From: Cohnella phaseoli
GTDB lineage: Bacteria > Bacillota > Bacilli > Paenibacillales > Paenibacillaceae
NCBI RefSeq assembly: GCF_003386235.1
Contig: NZ_QRDZ01000027.1
Location: 1 to 64,000, forward strand
Direction: 5' to 3'
Length of the DNA stretch: 64,000 bases
A program made the position numbers and the translations under genes. Of the stretch, positions 1-8,269 are shown in pieces (positions within the stretch are counted from its first letter, which is position 1; each line of letters opens with the position of its first letter). The notes beneath the pieces were generated by a model. That model did not search any database. It saw only the letters and a list, made by a program, of their open reading frames with translations, and was not told the origin of the DNA.

Positions 1-54
1 CCTTTTTTGGAGAAATGATGGATAACGCGTCATTTCTACAATAAAGGAGCTTTA

Positions 55-143
55 ATGCGTTTGGCTACGAGAAAACAATCATAATATTCCTTATACAGGT
101 AATTATGGGGATCGTTTTTTTCATGTTAGGTTTGATGCATGAC
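55..143 (+). pseudogene. possible frameshifted small membrane peptide
   Basis: An ATG at 55 follows a good AAAGGAG ribosome site but is stopped after nine codons (MRLATRKQS). A -1 shift at the AAAA run near 75-78 would continue into a hydrophobic stretch ending MGIVFFMLGLMHD before the stop at 141-143. The joined product would be about 30 residues: a basic N-terminus and one membrane segment. I do not recognise it. It may be a decayed gene, a sequencing error, or chance; it lies at the window edge. Confidence 0.2.
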
Positions 144-149
144 TAGTGC

Positions 150-255
150 AAGAAAGTACCTCCGTGCTGCCCAAGCTGTGGGGTGAAGGCTAAGAAAGTG
201 CCTTGACGCTGCCCAAGCTGCGCGGTGAAGGCTAAGAAAGTGCCTATGTGCGTTA
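150..255. repeat. 42-bp tandem repeat, about 2.5 copies
   Basis: The core AAGAAAGTRCC begins at 150, 192 and 234, an exact 42-base period. The intervening sequence (CTGCCCAAGCTG then GGTGAAGGC) is also conserved. Because 42 is divisible by three, the complementary strand stays open and encodes a repeated 14-residue pattern. The same core recurs at 44344-44397. Function unknown. Confidence 0.7.
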
Positions 256-309
256 ATGCCCAACGGCTGAGGTCGCGTATTCCGCTTGACCTGACAACAT
301 TGGCGCAAC

Positions 310-364
310 AAAATCCCGGCGGTCCGCCTCAGACGCAAAGACTTGAGGCGGCGCAGCCGGGATT
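310..364 (-). terminator. hairpin terminator of the 375-1046 gene
   Basis: AAATCCCGGC at 311-320 pairs with the complementary arm at 355-364, and an inner CCGCCTCA/TGAGGCGG stem closes the structure. On the minus strand the hairpin is followed by a short T-rich stretch (TTTTGTTG). It sits just past the stop codon of the minus-strand gene. Confidence 0.6.
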
Positions 365-374
365 TCGCGAAAGG

Positions 375-1046
375 CTAAGTTATTTTCTTTAGCCCGTCTA
401 GAATCCCGATGATCTGTTGCATTCGTTCTATTTTATTTTGATCATTCTTGATTTGTTTTTTTGGGAAATCGCTGTTGCTTCCGAGTCTTGTCGCTCTTTT
501 AATCACTTCTTTATTTTCCGCGATTTTGTCGTTCAGCTCGTTGATTTCCTGATAGAACCTTTCGTAGCTGGAATCGTCAATTAGCGATAGCACGCGATCC
601 TTGGTCCACTCCCCTCCGTCCACATCAACGTAGCAGGAGAATTTGCCCACAACGAAGGATTCTGCCCGTTCGTTGTAGATGGGGATGCTTAATGAATATA
701 CCCCTTCAACATTATACGATTTGTCCCCCAGATACTTCGTTTCAAGCCCAGTTGCGCTGTAGCTTGCGTTCGAGCCGAGCGGCTGCCGGAGATACGCTTT
801 TTCGACCATGAAGCTCTCGCAAGCCGCATCGGCTTGATCCAAGTATTCTTGAGTGTCATATTTCCCTTGAAAAAACATGTAACCCTTGTAGGCCAGGATC
901 AGTGCCCCGATGACTAGAATCGAGACTATAATTTCCTTCCCGGTAAGCTCTTTTTTCCGTTTCTCGGCTTCCCGAAGTTCTCTTCGCACCTCTCTTCGGT
1001 ACTCTTCTTCTTCGCGTATTTTCTGTTTTCTCTCCCAATCCAGCAT
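375..1046 (-). CDS. hypothetical membrane protein with coiled coils
   Basis: This 223-residue protein is not recognised. Residues 1-35 are extremely charged (runs of R, E and K) and probably helical. Residues about 38-60 form one hydrophobic membrane segment (VSILVIGALILAYKGYMFF). The remainder is soluble, with a mixed alpha/beta middle and a lysine-rich predicted coiled coil at about 170-223. No lipobox or cleavable signal is seen, so the charged N-terminus is probably cytoplasmic and the C-terminal part outside. It is transcribed alone: a terminator follows at 310-364 and the next gene points the other way. The ribosome site is weak. No function is proposed. Confidence 0.7.
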   Translation of the reverse strand: MLDWERKQKIREEEEYRREVRRELREAEKRKKELTGKEIIVSILVIGALILAYKGYMFFQGKYDTQEYLDQADAACESFMVEKAYLRQPLGSNASYSATGLETKYLGDKSYNVEGVYSLSIPIYNERAESFVVGKFSCYVDVDGGEWTKDRVLSLIDDSSYERFYQEINELNDKIAENKEVIKRATRLGSNSDFPKKQIKNDQNKIERMQQIIGILDGLKKIT

Positions 1047-1191
1047 AGATCCAGCGTCCCCGTTTCCGTTAGCGACTAAGATGCGTTATAGCTATTTTAC
1101 AGAATACTAAATATTTCTTCTGCAAGGAATACGATGTTCTGGCGATACCCCTTATTTATCTGGGGAAATTTGGAGTTCGGTGTCGGGTGAT

Positions 1192-1197
1192 ATAATT
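1192..1197 (+). promoter_or_regulatory. -10 element ahead of the signal-peptide ORF
   Basis: A consensus TATAAT lies about 28 bases upstream of the ATG at 1225. The -35 is poor (TTTGGA, 16-base spacing). Confidence 0.4.
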
Positions 1198-1224
1198 ATT
1201 CAACTCAACTCCAGGGGGGCATAC

Positions 1225-1368
1225 ATGCGGCGTTCGACGCATTTCAAACGTATTACGTGCATTTTTATGGCTTTATTATTGGTATTGTCCGTATTTGAGA
1301 CAATAACAGCTTCGGCGGCAGATAAGTGGGATACTGCAGCACAAGGGCGACGGATAAGACGAGCCTAA
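1225..1368 (+). CDS. signal-peptide-only short ORF (47 aa)
   Basis: The ATG at 1225 has a GGGGGG ribosome site and a TATAAT upstream. The product is a textbook signal peptide: basic MRRSTHFKR, a hydrophobic core IFMALLLVLSVFE and a likely cleavage after ASA, followed by only about 17 residues rich in arginine. It is either a genuine small secreted peptide or, more likely, the surviving 5' end of a larger secreted protein gene whose body was lost. No continuing homologous frame is obvious downstream, where the leuA promoter begins at about 1452. Confidence 0.4.
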   Translation: MRRSTHFKRITCIFMALLLVLSVFETITASAADKWDTAAQGRRIRRA

Positions 1369-1451
1369 TTAGCGGACTAAGAGGCATAATCTGCTTATAC
1401 ACGACCAACTTAACGTGATAGCCCGGTCTTTGCCCGCTCGAGCGAATTCGC

Positions 1452-1480
1452 TTGACATCTTGGCGCGGGTAATATAACAT
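1452..1480 (+). promoter_or_regulatory. sigma-A promoter of the leuA T-box transcript
   Basis: TTGACA at 1452-1457 is a perfect -35. Seventeen bases later TAACAT (1475-1480) serves as the -10; TATAAC at 1473 overlaps it. Transcription would start at about 1487, just before the T-box stem I. Confidence 0.65.
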
Positions 1481-1487
1481 TTTTCTT

Positions 1488-1776
1488 AATATTTCAATAC
1501 GTTGAAGAGGACTAGTAGGGTTTTCCGAACGACCAGAGAGCTGTTGGTTGGTGCGAAACAGCCGTAAGGGAATCTGAACTCGCCTTGGAGTAGCTCGCTG
1601 AAATTCCCAAGTAGGTGGAGCCGGCAGCCTGACCGTTATCATCAGGAGGGTAAGAGGTTGATGCTACAGCCTCATGCCTGCAGAGTGCATGCCGTTGTCG
1701 GCATGAATTCAGAGTGGTACCGCGTAAGACATCACAGTCTTTCGTCTCTGTTAACGGAGATGAAGGGCTTTTTTTG
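1488..1776 (+). ncRNA. T-box riboswitch, leucine-specific
   Basis: This leader senses uncharged tRNA and controls leuA by antitermination. Stem I begins at about 1501 (GAAGAGGACTAGTA). The specifier loop at 1571-1585 reads AATCTGAACTCGCC, placing CTC (Leu) at 1579-1581 as the specifier codon. The conserved T-box AGAGTGGTACCGCG is at 1711-1724; its TGGT bulge would pair with an ACCA tRNA end, as expected for tRNA-Leu with discriminator A. The competing terminator is at 1736-1776. Specifier, bulge and downstream gene all agree on leucine. Confidence 0.93.
1736..1776 (+). terminator. T-box intrinsic terminator
   Basis: A 15-bp stem (1736-1750 with 1755-1769, some G-U pairs) with a TTAA loop is followed by seven T residues. 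It is the alternative to the antiterminator formed by the T-box sequence at 1711-1724. Confidence 0.9.
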
Positions 1777-1830
1777 TATTTCGTCCATCTCCACGATTAA
1801 GGCCAAGAAACGGATGAGGGGAAGGTATTT

Positions 1831-3498
1831 ATGGAAAATGTAAACAAGTACGCCAGAGGGTATTTCATGCCCCCGCAAACCAGCTTGAAGTGGACCCAGA
1901 AGGAATATATTACTGAGGCGCCGACATGGTGCAGCGTCGATCTTCGGGACGGAAACCAGGCGTTGATCGTGCCGATGAATCTGGAGGAGAAGCTGGAGTA
2001 CTTCCAAATGCTCGTGAAAATCGGCTTCAAGGAGATCGAGGTCGGATTTCCCGCAGCGTCGGAGACGGAATTCGCATTCCTGCGCACCTTGATCGAGCGC
2101 GACCTGATTCCCGACGATGTTACGATCCAGGTGCTCACCCAGTCGCGGGAGCACATTATCCGCAAAACGTTCGAATCGTTGAGAGGTACGAAAAAAGCTG
2201 TCGTCCATCTGTACAACTCGACCTCCGTGGCGCAGCGGGAGCAAGTATTCCGCAAGTCCAAAGAAGAAATTATCGATATTGCCGTAACCGGCGCCAAGCT
2301 GCTGAAGGAATGCGCGGAGGAGACGGAAGGGAACTTCCAATTCCAATATTCGCCGGAAAGCTTTACGGGCACGGAAATCGAGTTTTCTCTGGAGATATGT
2401 AACAGTGTGCTTGACGTTTGGCAGCCGACCGCGGACAATCCGGTCATCATCAACCTGCCGGCAACGGTATCCATGTCGATGCCTCACGTTTACGCCAGCC
2501 AAATCGAATATATGAGCGAGCATTTGAAATACCGGGACAATGTCATTGTATCGATTCACCCGCACAACGACAGAGGAACGGGCGTAGCGGACGCGGAGCT
2601 GGGTATGCTGGCCGGAGCTCAACGGGTTGAAGGCACGCTGTTCGGCAACGGCGAGCGGACGGGCAACGTGGACATCGTTACGCTGGCCTTGAACATGTTC
2701 TCGCACGGCGTGGACCCTAAGCTGTCTTTTGAAAATATTCCTGAGATCATCGGCGTGTACGAGCGGTTGACCAAGATGAACGTGGACGAAAGGCATCCGT
2801 ACGGCGGCGAGCTTGTGTTTACCGCATTCTCCGGTTCGCATCAGGATGCGATCGCCAAAGGAATGAAGTACCGCGAGGACAACAGCTCCGCGCACTGGTC
2901 GGTTCCTTATCTGTTGATCGATCCGAAGGATATCGGCAGACAGTACGAGGGTGACATTATCCGCATTAACAGCCAATCGGGCAAGGGCGGAATCGGTTAT
3001 ATTTTGCAGCAGAAATACGGTCTCGATCTTCCTCCGAAAATGCGCGAGCACTTCGGTTACTGCGTCAAAAACGTCTCCGACCATCAGCAGAAAGAGCTGA
3101 TGCCGGACGAAATCTACGACATTTTCCGCAAGGAATACGTCAATATCAACGCTCCCGTAGGGCTGGTGAAGTACCGCGTCAAGGACGACGAGGACAACTT
3201 CCAAACAACGGTTACTCTCCGTTCGGGAGAAGACGTTACGGAAATTACCGGCTCGGGAGACGGAAGACTCGATTCGATTAGCAACGCGCTGCAAGCTCAT
3301 CTTGGAATCGCGTACAGCGATCTGGTCTATACGGAACATGCGCTTGAGACGGGCTCTAAATCCCAAGCCGTCTCCTATATCGGGATCAAGGCTGTCGACG
3401 GCGTCGTTCATTGGGGCTGCGGCATCGACGTAGATATTATGAACTCGTCTGTAAAAGCTCTGTTCAGCGCTGTCAATCAAATGATCGGCTCCAAATAG
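1831..3498 (+). CDS. leuA: 2-isopropylmalate synthase, yeast/actinobacterial type
   Basis: Condenses acetyl-CoA with 2-oxoisovalerate, the first committed step of leucine synthesis, in the cytosol. At 555 residues it belongs to the longer LeuA subfamily (TIGR00970-like), not the roughly 510-residue Bacillus form. An HMGL-like TIM barrel fills about residues 30-320, with the metal/substrate motif LRDGNQAL at 38-45 and HPHNDRGTG from H243. The C-terminal regulatory domain (about 430-550) normally binds leucine for feedback. The ATG at 1831 follows GGGGAAGG. The T-box upstream gives leucine-starvation control at the RNA level. Confidence 0.95.
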   Translation: MENVNKYARGYFMPPQTSLKWTQKEYITEAPTWCSVDLRDGNQALIVPMNLEEKLEYFQMLVKIGFKEIEVGFPAASETEFAFLRTLIERDLIPDDVTIQVLTQSREHIIRKTFESLRGTKKAVVHLYNSTSVAQREQVFRKSKEEIIDIAVTGAKLLKECAEETEGNFQFQYSPESFTGTEIEFSLEICNSVLDVWQPTADNPVIINLPATVSMSMPHVYASQIEYMSEHLKYRDNVIVSIHPHNDRGTGVADAELGMLAGAQRVEGTLFGNGERTGNVDIVTLALNMFSHGVDPKLSFENIPEIIGVYERLTKMNVDERHPYGGELVFTAFSGSHQDAIAKGMKYREDNSSAHWSVPYLLIDPKDIGRQYEGDIIRINSQSGKGGIGYILQQKYGLDLPPKMREHFGYCVKNVSDHQQKELMPDEIYDIFRKEYVNINAPVGLVKYRVKDDEDNFQTTVTLRSGEDVTEITGSGDGRLDSISNALQAHLGIAYSDLVYTEHALETGSKSQAVSYIGIKAVDGVVHWGCGIDVDIMNSSVKALFSAVNQMIGSK

Positions 3499-3586
3499 CG
3501 CGTTCATAATTCCTGCGATTCAGTCGAGGAGATTTCTGGTATGATAGTGTGGAAAGTACCATTTATATGACTGGAGGCACTTACGA

Positions 3587-4750
3587 ATGGGCCAGCAAAT
3601 GGAGCAAGAAGGGTACTTCGGAGAGTTTGGGGGGAGCTTCGTCCCCCCGGAATTGCAGGAAGTGCTGAACTATTTGAGCGAACAGTTTTATAAGTTCAAA
3701 GACGACCCGGACTTCCAGCAGGAGCTTAGCTACTATCTTCGCGAATACGTCGGCCGCGAGAGCCCGCTGACGTATGCCGAACGGCTAACCGACGCTTGGG
3801 GCGGCGCCAAGATTTATCTTAAGCGCGAAGATCTGAATCATACCGGAGCGCACAAGATCAATAACGCCATCGGCCAGATTCTGCTTGCCAAGCGGATGGG
3901 CGCCAAGCGGATCATCGCCGAGACGGGCGCCGGCCAGCACGGCGTCGCTACGGCGACGGCTTGCGCGATGTTTAATATGGAATGCGTTATCTACATGGGG
4001 GCGGAGGATACGCGCCGCCAAGCGCTGAACGTGTTCCGCATGGAGTTGTTAGGCGCGACCGTCGTGCCGGTAGACAAAGGCCAAGGACGTCTGAAGGATG
4101 CCGTGGACGAAGCGCTGGGCGATCTTGTTCGCAATTATCAGAATACGTTCTACTTGCTCGGCTCCGCCGTTGGCCCTCATCCTTTCCCGACGATGGTCAA
4201 GCACTTCCAGTCGGTAATCAGCGAGGAGTCCAAGCGCCAGATTGTTGAGAAGGAAGGTCGTCTCCCGGATGCAGTCATCGCTTGCGCAGGCGGGGGCAGC
4301 AACGCGATCGGCGCGTTCGCCCACTATCTCGACGAGCCGAGCGTTCGTCTGATCGGCGTCGAACCGGATCAGGCGCCAACCTTGACGGAGGGCGTACCTG
4401 GCGTTATTCACGGCTTTAAGTGTCTGGTGCTGTTGGACGAGCAGGGAGAGCCCAAGAAAACCTATTCGATCGCCGCAGGGCTCGACTATCCGGGCATCGG
4501 GCCGGAGCACAGCCATCTGAAGGTGACTGGCCGGGCCGAGTACGCTACGGTAACCAACGAGGAAGTACTTGCAGCATTTCAGGAGTTATCTCGCGTAGAG
4601 GGCATTATTCCTGCGCTGGAGAGCTCGCATGCGCTTGCCTATGCCAAGAAGCTGGCGCCGGAGATGAACCGGGATCAGGTGCTGATCATCAACCTGTCCG
4701 GGCGCGGGGACAAGGACGTGGAGCAAGTGTTCCATATGCTCAAGAAGTAA
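3587..4750 (+). CDS. trpB: tryptophan synthase beta chain, no trpA nearby
   Basis: A PLP enzyme that joins indole and serine to give tryptophan. It has 387 residues. The PLP lysine is K90 in HTGAHKINN, the catalytic glutamate lies in AETGAGQHG, and the phosphate-binding loop is [10 protein letters not shown]. The N-terminus reads [12 protein letters not shown] where the usual form has a RFGGRYVPE-like motif, so it is a divergent subgroup. No alpha-subunit gene or other trp gene is in the window, so it may work alone on free indole or pair with a distant TrpA. The start is backed by TGGAGG nine bases upstream. The 88-base gap after leuA contains a possible -10 (TATGAT near 3540). Confidence 0.93.
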   Translation: MGQQMEQEGYFGEFGGSFVPPELQEVLNYLSEQFYKFKDDPDFQQELSYYLREYVGRESPLTYAERLTDAWGGAKIYLKREDLNHTGAHKINNAIGQILLAKRMGAKRIIAETGAGQHGVATATACAMFNMECVIYMGAEDTRRQALNVFRMELLGATVVPVDKGQGRLKDAVDEALGDLVRNYQNTFYLLGSAVGPHPFPTMVKHFQSVISEESKRQIVEKEGRLPDAVIACAGGGSNAIGAFAHYLDEPSVRLIGVEPDQAPTLTEGVPGVIHGFKCLVLLDEQGEPKKTYSIAAGLDYPGIGPEHSHLKVTGRAEYATVTNEEVLAAFQELSRVEGIIPALESSHALAYAKKLAPEMNRDQVLIINLSGRGDKDVEQVFHMLKK

Positions 4751-4768
4751 CGAAACCACCTACTTTGG

Positions 4769-4796
4769 CAGGTTCATCCGATAGGGGATGAACCTG
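4769..4796. terminator. hairpin after trpB
   Basis: A perfect 11-bp stem, CAGGTTCATCC (4769-4779) with GGATGAACCTG (4786-4796), lies between the convergent trpB and the stress-protein gene. There is no clear T-tract, so termination strength is uncertain. Confidence 0.5.
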
Positions 4797-4820
4797 TTGG
4801 GCGTTAAGGCCGATTACGCT

Positions 4821-5312
4821 CTAGCTCATTTCCACGATGCGGTTAATCTCTGTGCCTTCCGTATTTTTCCCCAATAGTCTGCGCAGCATAAACTTCGCCA
4901 TCTTGAACTTGTTGCCGGAATCCCAATACTCGGCCGTCTCGGGATGTACCTTGATGAGCACGAGATTAGGATCGTCATACGTCGTCTCCAGCAACTCCTC
5001 GTACATCGGATTCCAGAATTGCTTCAGCTTCTCCACATCTTCCACCAGCTCGGCTGTGCCGCGAATAGAAACGAAGGACTTATCCGCATAAGCCACGTTG
5101 ACTTGTTGATTTCGAATCAGTTCGTGGAATTTGCCGCTGTCTTTCTGAGTCAGGAACCATAGGCTGCCGTCGGAATCCATCTCCTGGGTTTTCATTGGAC
5201 GCGACACCAGCCCTTCGTCCGATACCGTCGTCAGCATCGCCGTAGGAATGTCTTTAATCAATTCGCGTACTTTGTCGATCGCTTCCCGGTTGTCGGAGGT
5301 TGGATTTGTCAT
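4821..5312 (-). CDS. PNPOx-like general stress protein (YdaG family)
   Basis: A 163-residue protein of the pyridoxamine-phosphate-oxidase-like split-barrel flavin-binding fold. The family pattern is clear: AMLTTVSDEGLVSRPM at the start of the barrel, DGSLWFLTQKDSGK, VNVAYADKSFVSIRGTAELV, then the W-rich ending with IKVHPETAEYWDSGN. These resemble the B. subtilis general stress protein YdaG, which binds FMN or a similar cofactor; the physiological substrate is not known. Monocistronic, convergent with trpB. AGGTGAG supplies the ribosome site. Confidence 0.88.
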   Translation of the reverse strand: MTNPTSDNREAIDKVRELIKDIPTAMLTTVSDEGLVSRPMKTQEMDSDGSLWFLTQKDSGKFHELIRNQQVNVAYADKSFVSIRGTAELVEDVEKLKQFWNPMYEELLETTYDDPNLVLIKVHPETAEYWDSGNKFKMAKFMLRRLLGKNTEGTEINRIVEMS

Positions 5313-5403
5313 TTGCGCTCACCTCATCGGATGTATTTTTCAGTTAGTATTACACTCATAGCGATCTGTCAAACCGTGTAGCCGTCAGATAGAATTTTAA
5401 TGA

Positions 5404-5453
5404 AGTCAAAAAGCCGAGCAAAATCAGGCGTTTCCTCCTGATTCTGTTCGGCT
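5404..5453 (-). terminator. terminator of the SleB-type gene
   Basis: A 17-bp stem (5412-5428 with 5437-5453, one mismatch) is followed on the minus strand by TTTTTGACTT. It stands just past the stop codon at 5492. Confidence 0.85.
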
Positions 5454-5491
5454 TCGGCATTTCTATAGAAGATTATCCTTTAGGCAACTTG

Positions 5492-6349
5492 TTATTTCGC
5501 AAACACGTGATTGCCGATTCGGGCCGTCACTGTGCGGCTTCTCACCCAAGCGTTGTCCGTTTTCTTCGGATTGTAGAAGACGATAGCCCCTTTGCTCGGA
5601 TCGGTGCCGTTCAGCGCGTCCTGCACGGCCTTAATCGTCTCTTGGCTTGGCGTTACCGAATATATCCGTTTGTCCAGCACCGGAGAATACTGATAATAGG
5701 CTTTTCCGTTGTAGTGCTCAACCTGGAAAATCGTATCGATAATCGTTGACGGCCAATCCGGTTGACCCACGCGGTTCAAGATCGAAGCCGCAACTGCGAC
5801 TTTGCCGGCGTAGCTTTCCCCCGACGCCTCCGCTTCCGTAATCCGCTGCAGCCAGAGAAGCTCTTCATCCGCCGCTTGGCTTTGCTGGGCTTTCATGAGG
5901 GGGACGCCGTCTGCAGTCGAAATGACCGCGGCCTGTTTCTGCGAATCATAACGGACGCCTAGACCAAGCTTTGTCGCCGTATAGGCTAGCGGCACATATG
6001 CGGTTCCGTTGATCAGCGTCGTCCGCGTATCCAGATTGTCCCGATGCCATATCGATTCAGTCGCGCGCGAATAATCGGTATAACGCTCCCCTGCGGGAAA
6101 TCCAACCTGGATATTCGGTGTTTGCAGTACGGCCGAACGATAACGATCGTCCCAGCCGACAGAGATATTTAAGCCGCGAAACCAGGAGGCCGGCACAAGT
6201 TGATAGCCGTTCTGTACAATCGCGGTCGTCGAGACCGGTTGATCGTTGACGTAGATCGTCGTGCTGTCGAGCGACTGCGCCGAGCCGAGAGCCGGCCATG
6301 CCATAACGAATAAGAGCGACAAAGAGATGGACCAACGTTTTTTTGACAC
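5492..6349 (-). CDS. secreted SleB-type cell wall hydrolase with amine-oxidase-N-like domain
   Basis: A probable exported wall hydrolase of about 285 residues. I choose the GTG at 6349 because GGGAGAGAG stands five bases before it and it begins a clean signal peptide (VSKKRWSISLSLLFVMAW, cleavage near GSAQ); an upstream ATG at 6496 would add an unlikely leader. After the signal comes a copper-amine-oxidase-N-like domain (TTIYVNDQPV, LVPASWFRGL, YVPLAYTATKLG). The C-terminal Hydrolase_2 domain begins ITEAEASGESYAGKVAVA, whose first glutamate is the expected catalytic acid. Relatives include spore cortex enzymes SleB and CwlJ, but the front domain points to vegetative wall or spore-coat use. 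Confidence 0.88.
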   Translation of the reverse strand: MSKKRWSISLSLLFVMAWPALGSAQSLDSTTIYVNDQPVSTTAIVQNGYQLVPASWFRGLNISVGWDDRYRSAVLQTPNIQVGFPAGERYTDYSRATESIWHRDNLDTRTTLINGTAYVPLAYTATKLGLGVRYDSQKQAAVISTADGVPLMKAQQSQAADEELLWLQRITEAEASGESYAGKVAVAASILNRVGQPDWPSTIIDTIFQVEHYNGKAYYQYSPVLDKRIYSVTPSQETIKAVQDALNGTDPSKGAIVFYNPKKTDNAWVRSRTVTARIGNHVFAK

Positions 6350-6530
6350 AATACTCTCTCCCTTCACTCGCATCATCATACGATAAAATCGCAGGCTGTC
6401 CGTCTGGAAGATTGAGGATGATGAGAGAGGGAGAGGGGCCTCAAATCGTGCAAGTCTTGGTATAGCTGGATTTATCGCAAACCGTCTTTTGGGCATTCTG
6501 ATAAGAATGAGTAATTTTTAACCGCAACTA

Positions 6531-6545
6531 TGACAGAATCTGTCA
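6531..6545. promoter_or_regulatory. 15-bp palindrome upstream of the DinB-family gene
   Basis: TGACAG-AAT-CTGTCA is a perfect 6-bp inverted repeat 58 bases before the start at 6603, in a divergent intergenic region. It looks like a dimeric-repressor site; the regulator is unknown. Confidence 0.35.
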
Positions 6546-6602
6546 CTATCGCCGGCTATGATGGTCTAAGGCAACCAAGCCTAATAGAGGGAGGATGGCA
6601 AA

Positions 6603-7100
6603 ATGTATATTACAGTAGAGGATTTTATTGCGGAATGGAACAAGGAAGCCGGATTGACTCAAGGCGTTCTGGACGGGTTGACGGACGAGGCGCTCGGACA
6701 GCGGGTGTACCCGGAAGGCCGTACATTGGGACGGATCGCTTGGCATTTAACGGCGAATATTCCGGAGTATTTAACGGAATTCGGCGTCCCGGTCGAGGGG
6801 GCGGGCGATTCGAACGAGGTGCCGTCCGCGCGGGAAATTGCCGGGACCTTCCGGACAAATGTCGCGGCTGCGGCCGACGCTATCAGAAAGCGGTGGACGG
6901 ACGATTCGCTGAAGCTGACTCAGAATGCGTTCGGAAGAACGGAGTCGAACGCCATGATTTTGATGGGATTGATCAAGCATATCGTTCATCACCGCGGACA
7001 GCTCACCGTTCTGATGCGTCAAGCGGGGCTGCCTGTCCCGGCGGTGTACGGCCCCTCGAAGGAAATTTGGGCACGAATGGGAGTGACGCCGCCGCTTTAA
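6603..7100 (+). CDS. DinB-family metal-binding protein
   Basis: A 165-residue four-helix-bundle protein of the DinB/YfiT superfamily. The metal-binding histidines are visible: H48 in IAWHLTAN, and H126 with H130 in KHIVHHRGQL. Members act as thiol-dependent S-transferases (bacillithiol, mycothiol) or are damage-inducible proteins of unknown role; the HHRGQL ending is typical of the Bacillus DinB branch. The start has GGGAGG seven bases upstream. It stands alone, convergent with the hemerythrin gene. The palindrome at 6531-6545 may regulate it. Confidence 0.9.
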   Translation: MYITVEDFIAEWNKEAGLTQGVLDGLTDEALGQRVYPEGRTLGRIAWHLTANIPEYLTEFGVPVEGAGDSNEVPSAREIAGTFRTNVAAAADAIRKRWTDDSLKLTQNAFGRTESNAMILMGLIKHIVHHRGQLTVLMRQAGLPVPAVYGPSKEIWARMGVTPPL

Positions 7101-7124
7101 CCAGCGCCGCGTGCTTTGGAGACT

Positions 7125-7172
7125 AGGCCGCGCAGGATTGTCCCGACTTGCACGGCCTGGTCGTCGTTTTTT
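7125..7172 (+). terminator. hairpin after the DinB-family gene
   Basis: AGGCCGCGCA (7125-7134) pairs with TGCACGGCCT (7149-7158); a T6 tract follows at 7167-7172 after an eight-base gap, which weakens the call. Confidence 0.4.
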
Positions 7173-7175
7173 CCG

Positions 7176-8225
7176 TTAAGACAAAATACGTTTCTCCCCC
7201 TGAATAGCCTGGATAGGATCGATATTTTGCGTAAATTCGAGCGTGCCCATATAGACGTTGTTGTCATCGCGGACGGCAAAGTAGCGTACATATACATACT
7301 TATCGCGGAACTTGATCCAGAAATCCTCCGAGTCCTTCTTGCCGGATTTGAAATCGTCCAGCAGGGCTTCCACCACATGCGCGCTTTTGGGCGGGTGGCA
7401 GTTTTGTACCGTGCGGCCGATGACGGCTTTAGTGCGCGTAAAAATTCTTTCTTTGCCGTGAGAGAAATAGCGCACGATGTCGTTGTGGTCGATAAACGTA
7501 AGATCGACGGGCAGATGGTTCAACAGCAGCTCAAGCTGCTGTACGGACAGCACGCCTGTCCCCAGGTTGATAAAGCCGTCGGCAAAAGACTTTTCGTCCA
7601 TCCGGTCTCTAGGGGGAGTCCACGCTTCAACATGGTCGATTAAGCAGAAGCCGATCACGTCGCTTTCCCGGGCGATTCTGAGCCATTCGTCCTCGGTTAA
7701 GTGCTCCATAGCCATCGGCAGAAGAATTTGTTCTTCGCGATAGATCATACTACGCAATTGCTCAACGATCTCGTTCAACTCTCGCAGCATTGCTTTTTTA
7801 TCTCCGTCGTAGCGCGTCAAATTTCGTTTCGCCGCTTTAATGGCGTCGCGAATGAAATCGTCCAATCGCCACATATTGACGGAGGGCCCCGTAATTCCGC
7901 ATTTCTCCAGATACGGGAATAACAGCTGCTCCTTGCGCGCGTAATGCTTGTCTACATCCAGCAGCAAATTATGGTCTTCGATCAGCTTATAGCGATTATC
8001 CGCGCCATCGTCTTCCTGAAACTGCTGCAGATGCGGCAGCAGCCTCGTTTGGATCAGCTTTTCGATTTCTCTGTTTTCCAGAATAAACGTATGAACGGGG
8101 TGCCCCGGTGCTTCTTGCGCATGCTGCGTTGGCTTGCTCTTCCCTTCGATCGGCGTAGACAATCGTTTTGTCTCGCTCTCCGACAAGCCCTGCGCCGCTT
8201 CACGGTTGTTAATGATTTCGCTCAT
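7176..8225 (-). CDS. hemerythrin-PAS protein (DUF438-related)
   Basis: A soluble 349-residue protein. Residues about 40-175 form a hemerythrin HHE domain with iron-ligand candidates in GHPVHTFILENRE, EDHNLLLDVDKHYARKEQLLFP and YREEQILLPMAMEHL. Residues about 225-345 form a PAS domain with the DUF438-type sequence DLTFIDHNDIVRYFSHGKERIF and CHPPKSAHVVEALL. Such proteins are thought to sense or handle oxygen, nitric oxide or iron. No enzymatic output domain is fused. The Fnr-like box at 8296-8311 fits induction when oxygen is low. SD: AGGAGTG. Confidence 0.9.
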   Translation of the reverse strand: MSEIINNREAAQGLSESETKRLSTPIEGKSKPTQHAQEAPGHPVHTFILENREIEKLIQTRLLPHLQQFQEDDGADNRYKLIEDHNLLLDVDKHYARKEQLLFPYLEKCGITGPSVNMWRLDDFIRDAIKAAKRNLTRYDGDKKAMLRELNEIVEQLRSMIYREEQILLPMAMEHLTEDEWLRIARESDVIGFCLIDHVEAWTPPRDRMDEKSFADGFINLGTGVLSVQQLELLLNHLPVDLTFIDHNDIVRYFSHGKERIFTRTKAVIGRTVQNCHPPKSAHVVEALLDDFKSGKKDSEDFWIKFRDKYVYVRYFAVRDDNNVYMGTLEFTQNIDPIQAIQGEKRILS

Positions 8226-8269
8226 AACATCACTCCTGATGTTTTATCGATAGTAGGTCTCAAAAAATA

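Noticed and set aside
126-338. 70-residue minus-strand frame over the 42-bp repeats
   Set aside because: Open only because the repeat period is a multiple of three; no ribosome site and it runs into a terminator. The repeat itself is reported.
1732-3507. 591-residue minus-strand frame opposite leuA
   Set aside because: Antisense shadow of a strongly supported enzyme gene; no ribosome site and an Arg/Val/His-rich composition typical of GC-rich shadows.
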